Assembly: GCF_003627095.1 (NCBI RefSeq)
Contig: NZ_CP032627.1
Span: 1,860,001 to 1,924,000 of the forward strand
Length of the DNA stretch: 64,000 nt
From: Lactococcus allomyrinae
GTDB taxonomy: Bacteria > Bacillota > Bacilli > Lactobacillales > Streptococcaceae
Direction: 5' to 3'
The translations under genes and the position numbers were made by a program. Of the stretch, positions 25,138 through 35,054 are shown piece after piece. The notes beneath the pieces were generated by a model that searched no databases, had not been told where the DNA came from, and saw only the letters and a list, made by a program, of their open reading frames with translations. The stretch's first letter is position 1, and each line of letters opens with the position of its first letter.

Positions 25138-25161
25138 CACCCTGAAAATACTTTTTCAGGG
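25138..25161 (-). promoter_or_regulatory. Leader hairpin before rplX
   Basis: CCCTGAAAA (25140-25148) pairs with TTTTCAGGG (25153-25161), and a smaller GCCC/GGGC hairpin follows before the rplX ribosome binding site. There is no U tract after the stem, so it is more likely a processing or regulatory structure than a terminator. Confidence 0.5.
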
Positions 25162-25174
25162 GACTATTCTGTTA

Positions 25175-25203
25175 ATAATAACAGTAAAATATGATTCTGT
25201 CAA
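25175..25203 (-). promoter_or_regulatory. Internal promoter before rplX
   Basis: On the minus strand TTGACA (25203-25198), exactly 17 bases, then TATTAT (25180-25175). Transcription would start near 25168 and run into rplX-rplE-rpsN through the hairpin leader. Confidence 0.7.
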
Positions 25204-25242
25204 AAAATTTTTCCAACAAAACCATATCTCTATAATGCTTGA

Positions 25243-25611
25243 TTAGAGTACTTCTGGAGCAAGTGAAACGATCTTCATGTAGCCACCTTCGCGGAGTTCG
25301 CGGGCAACTGGGCCAAAGATACGTGTTCCGCGAGGAGTTTTATCGTCACGGATGAGCACTGCTGCATTTTCATCAAATTTGATGTATGAACCGTCAGGAC
25401 GTTTCGCACCAGATTTAGTACGAACGATGACTGCTTTCACAACATCACCTTTTTTTACTGCTCCACCAGGGGCAGCTGATTTAACTGTAGCTACAATGAT
25501 ATCACCGATGCCAGCGAACTTACGTGATGAACCACCGAGAACACGGATAGTCAAAAGTTCTTTAGCACCTGAGTTATCTGCAACTTTCAAACGAGATTCT
25601 GTTTGAATCAT
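25243..25611 (-). CDS. rplN: Ribosomal protein L14
   Basis: 122 residues, complete. Large subunit protein contacting 16S rRNA at the subunit bridge. Starts [19 protein letters not shown]; signature [16 protein letters not shown] 109-bp gap with a promoter separates it from rplX, unusual for this operon. Confidence 0.98.
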   Translation of the reverse strand: MIQTESRLKVADNSGAKELLTIRVLGGSSRKFAGIGDIIVATVKSAAPGGAVKKGDVVKAVIVRTKSGAKRPDGSYIKFDENAAVLIRDDKTPRGTRIFGPVARELREGGYMKIVSLAPEVL

Positions 25612-25633
25612 GCTATATTCCTCCTAGTTTTGC

Positions 25634-25894
25634 TTAGATAATAACTGCTTCTTCAACGATTTCTACAAGACGGAAATGTTTGTCTTTAGACAAAGGACGA
25701 GTTTCCATGATACGAACGATGTCGCCAGTCTTTGCAGAGTTGTTTTCGTCGTGAGCTTTATATTTTTTAGAGTAATTGATACGTTTACCATAGACAGGGT
25801 GGTTACGCTTAGTTTCTACGACAACTGTGATAGTTTTATCCATTTTGTCTGAAACCACGCGGCCTTGATAAACTTTACGTTGATTGCGTTCCAT
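25634..25894 (-). CDS. rpsQ: Ribosomal protein S17
   Basis: 86 residues, early 16S rRNA-binding protein. Typical start [20 protein letters not shown] and end [18 protein letters not shown]. Lies between rpmC and rplN with short spacers. Confidence 0.98.
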   Translation of the reverse strand: MERNQRKVYQGRVVSDKMDKTITVVVETKRNHPVYGKRINYSKKYKAHDENNSAKTGDIVRIMETRPLSKDKHFRLVEIVEEAVII

Positions 25895-25913
25895 TTATAT
25901 TTCTCCTGACCTA

Positions 25914-26123
25914 TTATTTGTTCAATTCAGCTTGCACAGTTTTTACACGTGCAATTGTTTTCTTGACTTCATCAAGTCTCGCTGTGTTTTCGAGACGACC
26001 AGCAGCTGCTTGGAAACGAAGATCAAACAATTCTTTTTTCAATTCTGCTTCGCGAGTAGCCAATTCTTCAACTGACAAAGCGCGCAAGTCTTTAAGAAGT
26101 GATTTAGTTTCGCTTAATTTCAT
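25914..26123 (-). CDS. rpmC: Ribosomal protein L29
   Basis: 69 residues, all-helical protein at the exit tunnel. Starts [17 protein letters not shown]. Its ATG overlaps the last base of the rplP stop. Confidence 0.97.
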   Translation of the reverse strand: MKLSETKSLLKDLRALSVEELATREAELKKELFDLRFQAAAGRLENTARLDEVKKTIARVKTVQAELNK

Positions 26124-26536
26124 TACGCTTCACCTCGTTTCACAAATTTAGTTTTAACAGGAAGTTTATGTGAAGCAAGACGTAACGCTTCACGAGCGAC
26201 TTCTTCACTTACACCGCCCAATTCAAACATGACAACGCCACGTTTAACTGGAGCAACCCAACCTTCAGGAGCACCTTTCCCTGAACCCATACGCACACCA
26301 ATAGCTTTGGCAGTATATGATTTGTGAGGGAAGATTTTAATCCAAACTTGACCGTTACGTTTCATGTAACGAGTCATAGCAATACGAGCTGCTTCAATTT
26401 GACGGTTTGTAATCCAGTGTGAAGTAGTCGCTTGAAGACCAAATTCACCGAATGATACAGTATCGCCACCTTTAGCATAACCACGCATTTTACCGCGGAA
26501 TTCACGACGGTGTTTTACACGTTTTGGTACTAACAT
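26123..26536 (-). CDS. rplP: Ribosomal protein L16
   Basis: 137 residues, needed for peptidyl transferase and A-site function. Starts [20 protein letters not shown]; signature [20 protein letters not shown]. Between rpsC and rpmC, overlapping the latter by one base. Confidence 0.98.
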   Translation of the reverse strand: MLVPKRVKHRREFRGKMRGYAKGGDTVSFGEFGLQATTSHWITNRQIEAARIAMTRYMKRNGQVWIKIFPHKSYTAKAIGVRMGSGKGAPEGWVAPVKRGVVMFELGGVSEEVAREALRLASHKLPVKTKFVKRGEA

Positions 26537-26539
26537 GGA

Positions 26540-27193
26540 TTATTTTTCTCCTTTCACAGATTTTTTAGTAGGGAGAACTTCACCACGGTAAATCCAAACT
26601 TTAACACCAAGTTTACCGTAAGTTGTGTCTGCTTCTTCCCAAGCGTAGTCGATATCCGCACGGAGTGTGTGGAGTGGAACTGTACCTTCTGAATATCCTT
26701 CGCTACGTGCGATATCAGCACCATTTAGACGACCAGAAACTTGAGTTTTAATCCCTTTTGCACCAGCGCGCATTGCACGTTGGATAGCTTGTTTTTGAGC
26801 ACGACGGAAAGCGATACGCGCTTCGAGTTGTTTAGCAATTCCTTCACCAACAAGATGAGCGTCCAAATCAGGTTTTTTGATTTCAACAATGTTGATGTGA
26901 ACTTGTTTACCAGTCAAAGCATTGAGTTCTGCACGAAGTGCATCAACGTTGCTTCCTGATTTACCAATAACCATACCTGGTTTAGCAGTATGCAAAGTTA
27001 CGATAACTTTGTTAATTGCACGTTCAGTTTCAATCAATGATACTGAGGCATCTGCAAGTTTAGTTTGGATAAGTTGACGAATTGCCAAGTCTTCGTGAAG
27101 GTAATCCGCATATTCTTTTTCAGCATACCATTTGGCATCCCAATCGCGAATAACGCCAACACGCATACCAATTGGATGTACTTTTTGACCCAC
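26540..27193 (-). CDS. rpsC: Ribosomal protein S3
   Basis: 217 residues. Small subunit protein at the mRNA entry site. The N-terminal KH domain contains [20 protein letters not shown] (GxxG: GKSG), and the C-terminal domain contains [20 protein letters not shown]. Three bases before rplP. Confidence 0.98.
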   Translation of the reverse strand: MGQKVHPIGMRVGVIRDWDAKWYAEKEYADYLHEDLAIRQLIQTKLADASVSLIETERAINKVIVTLHTAKPGMVIGKSGSNVDALRAELNALTGKQVHINIVEIKKPDLDAHLVGEGIAKQLEARIAFRRAQKQAIQRAMRAGAKGIKTQVSGRLNGADIARSEGYSEGTVPLHTLRADIDYAWEEADTTYGKLGVKVWIYRGEVLPTKKSVKGEK

Positions 27194-27205
27194 GTTTTTA
27201 CCTCC

Positions 27206-27553
27206 TTATTCTTTCTCAGCTACAACTACAGTGATGTGAGCTGTACGTTTGTTAATTGGTGAAGCTGAACCTTTCGCACGTGGACGGAAACGTTTCATTG
27301 TTGGTCCTTCGTTAACAAAAGTTTCACTAACTACCAAGTTAGCTTTTTCAAGACCAAAGTTGTTTTCTGCATTAGCGATAGCTGAGTTCAAAACTTTCTC
27401 AACTTCTACAGCAGCTTTAGTCGGTGTAAATTTCAAGATTGCAATTGCATCTGCAACACGTTTCCCGCGGATAAGATCGATAACAAGACGAGTCTTACGA
27501 GGTGAAACGCGAACTGTTTTTGCAGTTGCTTTAGCTGAAGTAATTTCTGCCAT
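27206..27553 (-). CDS. rplV: Ribosomal protein L22
   Basis: 115 residues. Lines the exit tunnel. Starts [20 protein letters not shown]; end [20 protein letters not shown]. Normal length, with no sign of macrolide-resistance insertions in the loop region. Confidence 0.98.
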   Translation of the reverse strand: MAEITSAKATAKTVRVSPRKTRLVIDLIRGKRVADAIAILKFTPTKAAVEVEKVLNSAIANAENNFGLEKANLVVSETFVNEGPTMKRFRPRAKGSASPINKRTAHITVVVAEKE

Positions 27554-27568
27554 TTTTTTCTCCTCCTA

Positions 27569-27847
27569 TTAGCGACGTGTTTTCTTGTCGTCAGCAGCGT
27601 GACCACGGTAAGTACGAGTTGGTGCGAATTCACCAAGTTTGTGTCCAACCATATCTTCTTGAACGTAAACCGGTACGTGTTTGCGACCATCATAAACAGC
27701 GATAGTAAGTCCTACAAAGTTAGGAAAGATTGTAGAACGACGTGACCAAGTTTTAATCACAGATTTTCTTTCGGCGTTGACTTGAGCTTCAACTTTTTTC
27801 ATCAAATGCTCATCGACGAAAGGTCCTTTTTTAAGACTACGACCCAT
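27569..27847 (-). CDS. rpsS: Ribosomal protein S19
   Basis: 92 residues from ATG at 27847 ([18 protein letters not shown]), which has AAAGGAG upstream; the longer frame from 27880 is not supported. S19 contacts the tRNA A-site finger. It is preceded by a 155-bp structured spacer after rplB. Confidence 0.97.
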   Translation of the reverse strand: MGRSLKKGPFVDEHLMKKVEAQVNAERKSVIKTWSRRSTIFPNFVGLTIAVYDGRKHVPVYVQEDMVGHKLGEFAPTRTYRGHAADDKKTRR

Positions 27848-28002
27848 TGTATGAGTTTCTCCTTTAAATTTTGTTACCACGCTGGTTACTAGGACCAGGT
27901 TGGCGGATAGATTTATAGATGCGCTTTCGGCATCTCATTAAATTTGATAAACCTTATCAAATTTAACAAGACGCCGAGAGGCTTCTTGTGAAAATAAACG
28001 AA
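27848..28002 (-). promoter_or_regulatory. Structured rplB-rpsS spacer
   Basis: 155 bases without a gene in an operon where spacers are usually under 30. It contains a perfect 11-bp hairpin AAATTTGATAA/TTATCAAATTT, GATGC/GCATC and CTGGT/ACCAG stems. No U tract follows the strong stem and I see no promoter. Possible RNA regulatory or processing element. Confidence 0.5.
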
Positions 28003-28839
28003 TTATTTTCCGTCGTTGATACGACGAACGATAAGTTTGTTTGATTTTGCTTTTTTGTTGCGAGTCTTGAGTCCAAGAGCTGGTTTGCCCCATGGAGTCA
28101 TTGGTGACTTGCGTCCAACTGGTTGACGACCTTCACCACCACCATGTGGGTGATCGTTAGGGTTCATTACAGAACCACGAACAGTTGGGCGAATCCCCAT
28201 ATGACGTGTACGTCCTGCTTTACCGAGGTTAATCAAGTTTTGTTGTTCATTACCAACAACACCAACAGTAGCGCGGCAAGTTGAAAGAATCATACGAACT
28301 TCGCCTGATTGGAGACGAACGAGTGTATATTTACCTTCAGTACCAAGTACTTGAGCTGATGCACCTGCTGAACGAACCAATTGTCCACCCTTACCAGGTT
28401 TCAACTCGATGTTGTGAATCAATGTACCAACTGGAATGTTAGCAAGTGGCAATGCGTTACCAACTTTAATATCAGCATCTGGACCAGATACAACTGTCAT
28501 ACCTACTTCAAGACCTTTAGGTGCCAAGATGTATGATTTAATCCCATTAGCATAAACAACCAATGCAATATTTGCTGTACGGTTTGGATCGTATTCAATT
28601 GTAGCAACTTTGGCAACAACGTTGTCAGTGTTACGTTTGAAGTCGATTAAACGATATTTACGTTTGTGACCACCACCATGGTGACGAACTGTAATGCGAC
28701 CAAGGTTGTTACGACCAGCGGTCTTATTCATGCTTACAAGCAAGCTCTTTTCAGGAGTACTTGTAGTGATTTCAGCAAAGTCGCTACCAGTCATGTTACG
28801 ACGACCGTTTGTGGTAGGTTTGTAAACTTTAATTCCCAC
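28003..28839 (-). CDS. rplB: Ribosomal protein L2
   Basis: 278 residues. Central to subunit joining and peptidyl transfer. Starts [20 protein letters not shown]; the conserved C-terminal signature [18 protein letters not shown] contains the important His. Confidence 0.98.
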   Translation of the reverse strand: MGIKVYKPTTNGRRNMTGSDFAEITTSTPEKSLLVSMNKTAGRNNLGRITVRHHGGGHKRKYRLIDFKRNTDNVVAKVATIEYDPNRTANIALVVYANGIKSYILAPKGLEVGMTVVSGPDADIKVGNALPLANIPVGTLIHNIELKPGKGGQLVRSAGASAQVLGTEGKYTLVRLQSGEVRMILSTCRATVGVVGNEQQNLINLGKAGRTRHMGIRPTVRGSVMNPNDHPHGGGEGRQPVGRKSPMTPWGKPALGLKTRNKKAKSNKLIVRRINDGK

Positions 28840-28854
28840 GATTTTCCTCCTTTA

Positions 28855-29148
28855 TTATTCTGCGTCTTCGCCAAAGATTTCAATTGCTTTAGAATCTTCA
28901 GTCAAAGTAACGATAGCTTTTTTGTAGCCTGATTTCTTACCAGTGTATTTACCTACGCGTTTAGCTTTAGGTTTTACACTGATTGTGTTAACTGATGCAA
29001 CTTTCACATCAAAGACAGCTTCAACAGCTTGTTTGATGAGCAATTTATGAGCACGTGAATCAACTTCGAAAGTATATTTCTTTTGATCCATTGCTTGCAT
29101 AGAAGCTTCAGTGATGATAGGTTTACGGATGATATCATAAAGTGACAT
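28855..29148 (-). CDS. rplW: Ribosomal protein L23
   Basis: 97 residues. Exit-tunnel protein and docking site for trigger factor and SRP. Starts [20 protein letters not shown]; signature [23 protein letters not shown] overlaps the rplD stop. Confidence 0.98.
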   Translation of the reverse strand: MSLYDIIRKPIITEASMQAMDQKKYTFEVDSRAHKLLIKQAVEAVFDVKVASVNTISVKPKAKRVGKYTGKKSGYKKAIVTLTEDSKAIEIFGEDAE

Positions 29149-29774
29149 TATGCAAGAACCTCCTCAATTTGTGACAGAGCTGATTGAACGACGATAAGTT
29201 TATCAGCTGAAACGATGTCAAGTACAGATGCTGTATTAGCAGTTGATACTTTCACGTTTTCGAGGTTACGAGCAGAAAGTGCTGCAAATTCGTTACCTTC
29301 GTTTGGAAGAACCACAAGAACTTTACGTTCAATTGAAAGTACAGAGAGAACTTTAGCAAATTCTGAAGTTTTTGGTGCTGCAAATTCAAGTGAGTCAAGA
29401 GCGATTAATTTGTTTTCAGCAACTTTAGCTGAATAAACTGATTTAAGCGCCAATTGACGAACTTTTTGTGGAAGTTTGTATGCGTAGCTACGTGGATTTG
29501 GACCGAAGACAGTACCACCACCACGCCATTGTGGAGAGCGGTTTGAACCTTGACGGGCACGACCTGTACCTTTTTGACGCCATGGTTTTTTACCACCGCC
29601 AGATACGAGCGAACGATTTTTATGTGCGTGTGTACCTTGACGAAGGCTAGCGCGTTGTGAAATTACAACGTCGAATACGACTGATTCGTTTGGTTCGATA
29701 CCAAAAACTGCGTCGTTAAGTGTAACTTCACCAGCTTGTGAACCATCTTGTTTAAATAATGATACTTTTGCCAT
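29148..29774 (-). CDS. rplD: Ribosomal protein L4
   Basis: 208 residues. Its extended loop ([20 protein letters not shown]) lines the tunnel. In gammaproteobacteria L4 represses the S10 operon through the leader; whether that applies here is unknown. Overlaps rplW by one base. Confidence 0.98.
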   Translation of the reverse strand: MAKVSLFKQDGSQAGEVTLNDAVFGIEPNESVVFDVVISQRASLRQGTHAHKNRSLVSGGGKKPWRQKGTGRARQGSNRSPQWRGGGTVFGPNPRSYAYKLPQKVRQLALKSVYSAKVAENKLIALDSLEFAAPKTSEFAKVLSVLSIERKVLVVLPNEGNEFAALSARNLENVKVSTANTASVLDIVSADKLIVVQSALSQIEEVLA

Positions 29775-29799
29775 TATAGATTTCTATCTCCTTTCCTTC

Positions 29800-30423
29800 T
29801 TATTTAGCTTTGATTGCTGATTTAACAACGATCAATGATTTCTTAGCTCCAGGGACGTTACCTTTGATAAGAATAACGTTCTTTTCTGGAAGAACTTGTG
29901 CAACAACAAGGTTTTGTACGGTAACACGTTTATTACCCATACGCCCTGCAAGGCGTTTACCTTTAGGAACTTTGTTGGCTGCAACTGGTCCCATTGAACC
30001 TGGACGACGGTGATAACGAGAACCGTGAGCCATAGGTCCACGAGATTGTCCCCAGCGTTTGATTGGGCCTTGGAAACCTTTACCTTTAGAAGTTCCGGTA
30101 ACATCAACGACATCTCCAGCTGCGAATGTATCAACAGTGATTTCTGCTCCTACTTCAGCGCCTTCGAGTCCTTTGAATTCACGAACGAAGCGCTTAGGAG
30201 TCGTATTAGCTTTAGCAGCATGACCTTTGGCAGGTTTGTTAGTCAAAACTTCACGAAGTGTATCGAAACCAACTTGAGTTGCTTCATAACCGTCTGTTTC
30301 AACAGTTTTAACTTGAAGAACTGTGTTAGGAGTCGCTTCGATCACTGTTACGGGAATTAATTCGCCGTTTTCAGTGAAGATTTGAGTCATTCCCACTTTT
30401 TTCCCTAAGATTCCTTTTGACAT
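29800..30423 (-). CDS. rplC: Ribosomal protein L3
   Basis: 207 residues. Early assembly protein near the peptidyl transferase centre. Starts [20 protein letters not shown]; signature [20 protein letters not shown]. Confidence 0.98.
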   Translation of the reverse strand: MSKGILGKKVGMTQIFTENGELIPVTVIEATPNTVLQVKTVETDGYEATQVGFDTLREVLTNKPAKGHAAKANTTPKRFVREFKGLEGAEVGAEITVDTFAAGDVVDVTGTSKGKGFQGPIKRWGQSRGPMAHGSRYHRRPGSMGPVAANKVPKGKRLAGRMGNKRVTVQNLVVAQVLPEKNVILIKGNVPGAKKSLIVVKSAIKAK

Positions 30424-30441
30424 GAGAATTACCTTTCTTAA

Positions 30442-30750
30442 TTAGAGTTTGATTTCGATGTTGACACCACTTGGAAGATCAAGTTTCATCAATGAATCAA
30501 CTGTTTTTTGAGTTGGTTCGATGATATCAATCAAACGTTTGTGTGTGCGCATTTCGAATTGTTCGCGTGAATCTTTATATTTGTGAGTCGCGCGGATAAC
30601 AGTGTAGACGCTACGGTCAGTTGGAAGTGGAATTGGACCACTTACTTCTGCGTTTGTACGTTTAGCAGTTTCTACAATCTTTTCAGCAGCTGCATCAAGG
30701 ATACGATGTTCGTATGCTTTCAAGCGGATACGGATTTTTTTAGTTGCCAT
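30442..30750 (-). CDS. rpsJ: Ribosomal protein S10
   Basis: 102 residues. Small subunit head protein, also NusE in transcription antitermination with NusB and NusG. Signature [20 protein letters not shown]. First gene of the operon, after a structured leader. Confidence 0.98.
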
Positions 30751-30877
30751 TTTTTCTCCTTCGTCTATTTTAATAATAGGCTAGCTCCACGAGAAAACCG
30801 GCACGTCAGGTATGGCAATACCTTCGGGTGTGTCGCAACCTCTCGTTTCATCGCTACATACTGTTTTTTAACAGCAC
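30751..30877 (-). promoter_or_regulatory. S10 operon leader RNA
   Basis: About 125 nt. CGAGAGG...TTCTCG closes a domain that contains GTTGCGACACACCCGAAGG and GACGTGCCGG. GGTATTGCCATACC forms an inner hairpin. I recall a similar streptococcal rpsJ leader, so it may be a conserved autoregulatory RNA; this needs an alignment. Confidence 0.6.
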
Positions 30878-30883
30878 CTATCC

Positions 30884-30912
30884 ATTCTAACAGATTGATA
30901 AGGTGCTGTCAA
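30884..30912 (-). promoter_or_regulatory. S10 operon promoter
   Basis: On the minus strand TTGACA (30912-30907), 17 bases, TAGAAT (30889-30884). Strong near-consensus promoter placing the start near 30877. Confidence 0.8.
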
Positions 30913-31010
30913 GGCTTTTTCTTCTATTTTTTTAAATTATTATAGGTTGCTTTTTTTCTGAGTTTTTCAAATAACTTTTGAATTTAATCAATTTTATTTT
31001 CTATTCCCCA

Positions 31011-31078
31011 TGCAATCGCTTGCATTATTTTTTTCTAAGTTTTATAATAAATTTATCAATAATATGAAAACGTTTTAA
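31011..31078 (+). promoter_or_regulatory. malQ promoter, LacI-type operator and cre site
   Basis: TTGCAT (31020-31025), 17 bases, TATAAT (31043-31048). The palindrome TGCAATCGCTTGCA (31011-31024) overlaps the -35 box and resembles MalR/LacI-family operators. TGAAAACGTTTTAA (31065-31078) matches the cre consensus TGWAANCGNTNWCA except at one base and lies just downstream of the start point, a blocking position for CcpA. Confidence 0.65.
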
Positions 31079-31110
31079 TAGTGTAATTTAAAGATGTTTG
31101 GGGAACTTTA

Positions 31111-33135
31111 ATGAAAAATAACTTTGTGATTCAACCTTATGGCAAAAAGCCTTACCATACTGGAGTAGCTGTACCTATTTTTTCACTTAGAACTCATCAA
31201 GATTTTGGGGTAGGACAATTCTCAGATTTGAAGCTACTAGCTGAGTTTATGAAACATTCAGGAATGGATATTATCCAACTTCTTCCTATTAATGATACGA
31301 CCATTTTTATGAACTGGAAAGATTCTTCACCTTATCGTGCTGTTTCAGTCTTTGCTTTGCATCCAATTTACTTGGATTTGACACCTTTTTTAGCGGAATT
31401 TACACCAGCTGATAGGCAACTTTATTTGCAAACGCAAAAAGAGCTGAATGCATTAAATCAAGTAGACTATGAAAAAACTCTGACTTTGAAATGGAAGTAT
31501 GCTGAGTTACTCTACCAAAAGATTGGAATAAAAACTTTAGCAAATCAGGATTTTATCACTTTCCATCAAGAACACAGTGACTGGTTGGACTCCTATGCTG
31601 CTTTTTGCACTTTGCGCGATGTATTTCATTCATCCGACAGCTCAAAATGGGAAAAAAAGTATCATTCTTTTTCTGATTCTCTCTTTGCTGAACTTCTCTC
31701 TGATTCAAAACTGACTCAGAAGATTAACCTCTACCTATTTGTGCAGTATTTGCTTCATCTGCAATTGAAAGAAGCTGTTGAATATTGTCATGAGCTAGGT
31801 ATTGCTGTCAAGGGTGATATTTCAGTGGGGGTAGATCGTAAATCCGCTGATGCTTGGGCAAATCCAGATTTATTCAATCTTGATATGCAAGCAGGAGCAC
31901 CACCCGATGTTTTCTCAAAAACAGGACAAAATTGGGAATTTCCAACTTATAATTGGGAACAAATGGCTAATGATGACTATGCTTGGTGGAAACTTCGCAT
32001 GAAAAATATGGCAGAATATTTCGATGCTTATCGCCTTGATCACATTCTTGGATTCTTTAGAATTTGGGAAATTCCCACTGATGCTGTCCGCGGTTTACTT
32101 GGACATTTTGCTCCCGCGTTAGCCTTACCCGACTGGGAAATTGAGAATTATGGCATTCCTTTTAGGAGCTGGGGAATTGAACGTTTTATAGCGCCTTTTA
32201 TCAAAGATTGGGTAATTGATGAAATTTTTGGGCGAGACAATCGAGATGAGATTATCTTCCATTTTCTAGACTATATTGGAAATGGAAATTATCGTTTAAA
32301 GGAGTTTGTAAATACGCAACACAAGGTCACGGAACTATCTGATGTTCCAGAATGGCAGATTCAGGGATTATTTGCCCTTCACGAAAATGTGTGCTTTGTA
32401 CGAGACCACCAAAATCCTAATCTATATCATCCTCGGATTAAGATGATGGAAACTTCTTCTTTCAGAGAATTTGGGCAAGAGTTCAAAAAGAGCTTGGAAA
32501 GACTGTATAATGATTATTTCTATGGAAGAAATTATGCTTTTTGGGAAGAACAAGTTTACAAGAAGCTTCCTGCTATAAAGAATGCTACAGATATGCTTGC
32601 TTGCGGCGAAGACTTGGGCATGGTACCAGACAATGTACCTGATGTGATGTGGAATCTAAAAATTCTTCGTCTTATTATAGAGAGGATGCCTGCTACTGAC
32701 TACTTCATCAGTGATTTGGTTTATACTCCATATCTCTCTGTCGTGACTACTTCTTCACATGATACAACTCCTCTACGTTTGTGGTGGGAGGAAAATCGTG
32801 ACTTTACTCAGCGTTATTATAATGAGATTATGCACTGGTCTGGTGTTGCCCCTGAACAGGCCAGCCCTGAGATTATACAGGAAATTGTTGGACGCCATCT
32901 CAACACGGAGGCTATGCTTGCGATTTTACCTATTCAAGATTGGATTGATATGACCTTAGACTTGAGAGTAGAAAATCCTGAGGATGAACGAATTAACAAT
33001 CCTGCGTACACTTATCACTATTGGCGATATCGCCTTCACTTAAATTTGGAAGATTTGCGTGATAATAATGATTTAACTGATTTCTACAAGCAATTCATTG
33101 AACAAACTCGACGTTCTTTACCAGGCGAAGAGTAA
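31111..33135 (+). CDS. malQ: 4-alpha-glucanotransferase (amylomaltase, GH77)
   Basis: 674 residues, in the range of GH77 enzymes. It transfers alpha-1,4-glucan chains and releases glucose, acting on maltose-derived maltodextrins in the cytoplasm. Family segments: RTHQDFGVGQFSDLKLL, IIQLLPINDTT, KGDISVGVDRKSADAW, the catalytic-loop YRLDHILGFFRIWEIP (with the Asp), ACGEDLGMVPDNVP (with the Glu) and TTSSHDTTPLRLWW. It stands alone with its own promoter, LacI-type operator, cre site and terminator. Confidence 0.95.
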   Translation: MKNNFVIQPYGKKPYHTGVAVPIFSLRTHQDFGVGQFSDLKLLAEFMKHSGMDIIQLLPINDTTIFMNWKDSSPYRAVSVFALHPIYLDLTPFLAEFTPADRQLYLQTQKELNALNQVDYEKTLTLKWKYAELLYQKIGIKTLANQDFITFHQEHSDWLDSYAAFCTLRDVFHSSDSSKWEKKYHSFSDSLFAELLSDSKLTQKINLYLFVQYLLHLQLKEAVEYCHELGIAVKGDISVGVDRKSADAWANPDLFNLDMQAGAPPDVFSKTGQNWEFPTYNWEQMANDDYAWWKLRMKNMAEYFDAYRLDHILGFFRIWEIPTDAVRGLLGHFAPALALPDWEIENYGIPFRSWGIERFIAPFIKDWVIDEIFGRDNRDEIIFHFLDYIGNGNYRLKEFVNTQHKVTELSDVPEWQIQGLFALHENVCFVRDHQNPNLYHPRIKMMETSSFREFGQEFKKSLERLYNDYFYGRNYAFWEEQVYKKLPAIKNATDMLACGEDLGMVPDNVPDVMWNLKILRLIIERMPATDYFISDLVYTPYLSVVTTSSHDTTPLRLWWEENRDFTQRYYNEIMHWSGVAPEQASPEIIQEIVGRHLNTEAMLAILPIQDWIDMTLDLRVENPEDERINNPAYTYHYWRYRLHLNLEDLRDNNDLTDFYKQFIEQTRRSLPGEE

Positions 33136-33143
33136 AAATTGGT

Positions 33144-33172
33144 CTGTCAGTACTGACAGACTTTTCTTTTTT
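33144..33172 (+). terminator. malQ terminator
   Basis: Perfect palindrome CTGTCAGTACTGACAG (33144-33159) then ACTTTTCTTTTTT, 8 bases after the stop. Confidence 0.8.
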
Positions 33173-33298
33173 ACTGGTAAAATCTTTTAAGCTTCTGTAA
33201 GTATTTTCGTAATCTTTTTAATTGATTTTATCAAACTTATACGTTGGAGAACATTTAAATTTTTGATATAATTTAATCAAAATGTCATCGGAGGAATT

Positions 33299-33664
33299 AT
33301 GTTAAAGGAATTTAAAAACTTCATTTTACGCGGAAACGTGCTGGACCTAGCTGTCGGGGTTATCATCGGTGCTGCTTTTACTGCTCTTGTAAAATCCCTA
33401 GTTGATAATTTAATCAACCCATTGATTGGTCTGTTTGTGCAAAGCACTGCGCTCGCTCATTTAGAATTTACGGTGGGTAAGGCGAAATTTACTTATGGTG
33501 CTTTTCTGAATGATGCTATCAACTTTGTAATTACCGCTTTTGTTATTTTTATTTTGATTAAATTAATTAATCGTCTATTTCCTAAGAAAGAGACAACTGA
33601 GGAAGAAAAAATCAATGAAGAATTGGACACTTTGCGCGAAATTCGTGATTTATTGAAAAAATGA
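33299..33664 (+). CDS. mscL: Large-conductance mechanosensitive channel
   Basis: 121 residues. Opens under membrane tension to release solutes during osmotic downshock. N-terminal [20 protein letters not shown] is the conserved first helix with the pore constriction; second helix [16 protein letters not shown]; charged C-terminal bundle. GGAGG lies before the ATG, and TATAAT (about 33260) is a likely -10 box. Confidence 0.97.
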   Translation: MLKEFKNFILRGNVLDLAVGVIIGAAFTALVKSLVDNLINPLIGLFVQSTALAHLEFTVGKAKFTYGAFLNDAINFVITAFVIFILIKLINRLFPKKETTEEEKINEELDTLREIRDLLKK

Positions 33665-33675
33665 GATAAAAAAAG

Positions 33676-33700
33676 CTGTCAGTGTACTGACAGCTTTTTC
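33676..33700. terminator. Terminator after mscL
   Basis: AAAAAAGCTGTCAGTGTACTGACAGCTTTTT: 8-9 bp stem with T and A runs on both sides. Serves mscL and possibly the convergent MATE gene. Confidence 0.8.
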
Positions 33701-33704
33701 AATT

Positions 33705-33768
33705 CTGCTGACAAAGCTTTTATCTACCGATTCAATGCTCACGTTAATCGCATTGAACTGACAGCTTT
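33705..33768. repeat. Dispersed repeat, copy 1
   Basis: TTCTGCTGACAAAGCTTTTA followed by CCGATTCAATGCTCACG and CGCATTGAACTGACAG. An inverted-orientation copy with a few differences lies at 37365-37424. Confidence 0.7.
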
Positions 33769-35054
33769 TAATTTACTGTTTTTATGAGTTTATCAAATTT
33801 TATTTTCAAAAAAATGAAGCGAAAAAGATTATCCAACAATACTCCCAACCAGACACCCTCAAGACCCAGTCGTAATCCAATTCCCAGTATTGCTCCTAAT
33901 ATCAGCCTAATGCCAAACATTCCTACCGTAGTGGTATAAAAAGGAAGTTTTGCATTTCCCAATCCTTGAAAAGCTGCGGTGTAAGTTGTCGTTCCTGTTA
34001 CAAAAAAAGTAGCCAACAGTGAGAATACAATCACGATATGACTGGCGTTTGCCGCAACTTTATCTGCTGTAAAAAGATAATTCAGAGGTGCTGAACTCAC
34101 AAAAATAAGCAGACCTACAATAAGCATCATTATCGTTGCTAACCAGTAGGTTTTCTTTATATATTGTTTTATATTTTCACGATTTTTTTGCGCAAATTCC
34201 TGAGCGACTAAAATAACAGTCACGGTACTCATCCCAAATACAGGCATATAATTAAACTGCGTGATACTCTCACCGATTGCATTTCCTGCAAAAACTCTGC
34301 TACCAAAACTTATGATAATCATCATAATGAGCAAATCTCCAATTCTCATGGATAATCTTTCACCCGTAGCCGGAATCGTCAATTTAATCAATTGGCGGTC
34401 TATTTTCGTTTTCAGAAATCGTCTTGTTGGACGATTGTTTTTTAATTTTATATAAAGATAGAAACTTCCTATGGTTCTTGCAATAATTGCTCCTAAAGCT
34501 GTCCCAAGAACACCTAGATGAAAAACAAAGATAAAAAGTGCAGAAAGAACCAAGTTGAGGATATTTGCTAAAAGGCTTGCCCACATTGGCGTTTTGGTAT
34601 CACCACTCGCCCGCATAAAACTTCCAAATGTTGTCATTAATCCAAGCATAACAATCAGTCCACCAACTAGGCTCAGATAAAGACTTGAAAGCTGTCCGAC
34701 ATCGCCTCTCGCTCCTAAAAGGGTTGTCAACGGCTGAGCAAAAACAATAGAAAACAAGCCTAGAATTAAACTGATAAAGACCGTCAATTTAATTGCTCCA
34801 TCAACAAACTTCCCAACTTCTACATCAGCTTTTTCCGAGCGTTTGCGAGCAAATAAACTTGATACGATTGTTCCTAGGGCGATAAAAATCGCTTGATAGA
34901 TTGTGATGACATTGTTTGCCAATGAAACAGCGGCCACTGCTGATAGGCTGAGATGAGCAACAATCATAGTGTCACTTATCCCCACTAGCATTTGCAGAAA
35001 GTTTTCAATAATTGCAGGGAAGGCAAAGGTCAAAATTTCTTTGTTACTTTTCAT
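33768..35054 (-). CDS. MATE family efflux transporter
   Basis: 428 residues, twelve hydrophobic segments. Starts MKSNKEILTFAFPAIIENFL; typical MATE segments are VGISDTMIVAHLSLSAVAAVS and FGSFMRASGDTKTPMW. Expected to export cationic drugs or metabolites using Na+ or H+. Its ATG overlaps the thrC stop (ATGA), so it is translated with thrC; the substrate is unknown. Confidence 0.9.
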   Translation of the reverse strand: MKSNKEILTFAFPAIIENFLQMLVGISDTMIVAHLSLSAVAAVSLANNVITIYQAIFIALGTIVSSLFARKRSEKADVEVGKFVDGAIKLTVFISLILGLFSIVFAQPLTTLLGARGDVGQLSSLYLSLVGGLIVMLGLMTTFGSFMRASGDTKTPMWASLLANILNLVLSALFIFVFHLGVLGTALGAIIARTIGSFYLYIKLKNNRPTRRFLKTKIDRQLIKLTIPATGERLSMRIGDLLIMMIIISFGSRVFAGNAIGESITQFNYMPVFGMSTVTVILVAQEFAQKNRENIKQYIKKTYWLATIMMLIVGLLIFVSSAPLNYLFTADKVAANASHIVIVFSLLATFFVTGTTTYTAAFQGLGNAKLPFYTTTVGMFGIRLILGAILGIGLRLGLEGVWLGVLLDNLFRFIFLKIKFDKLIKTVN

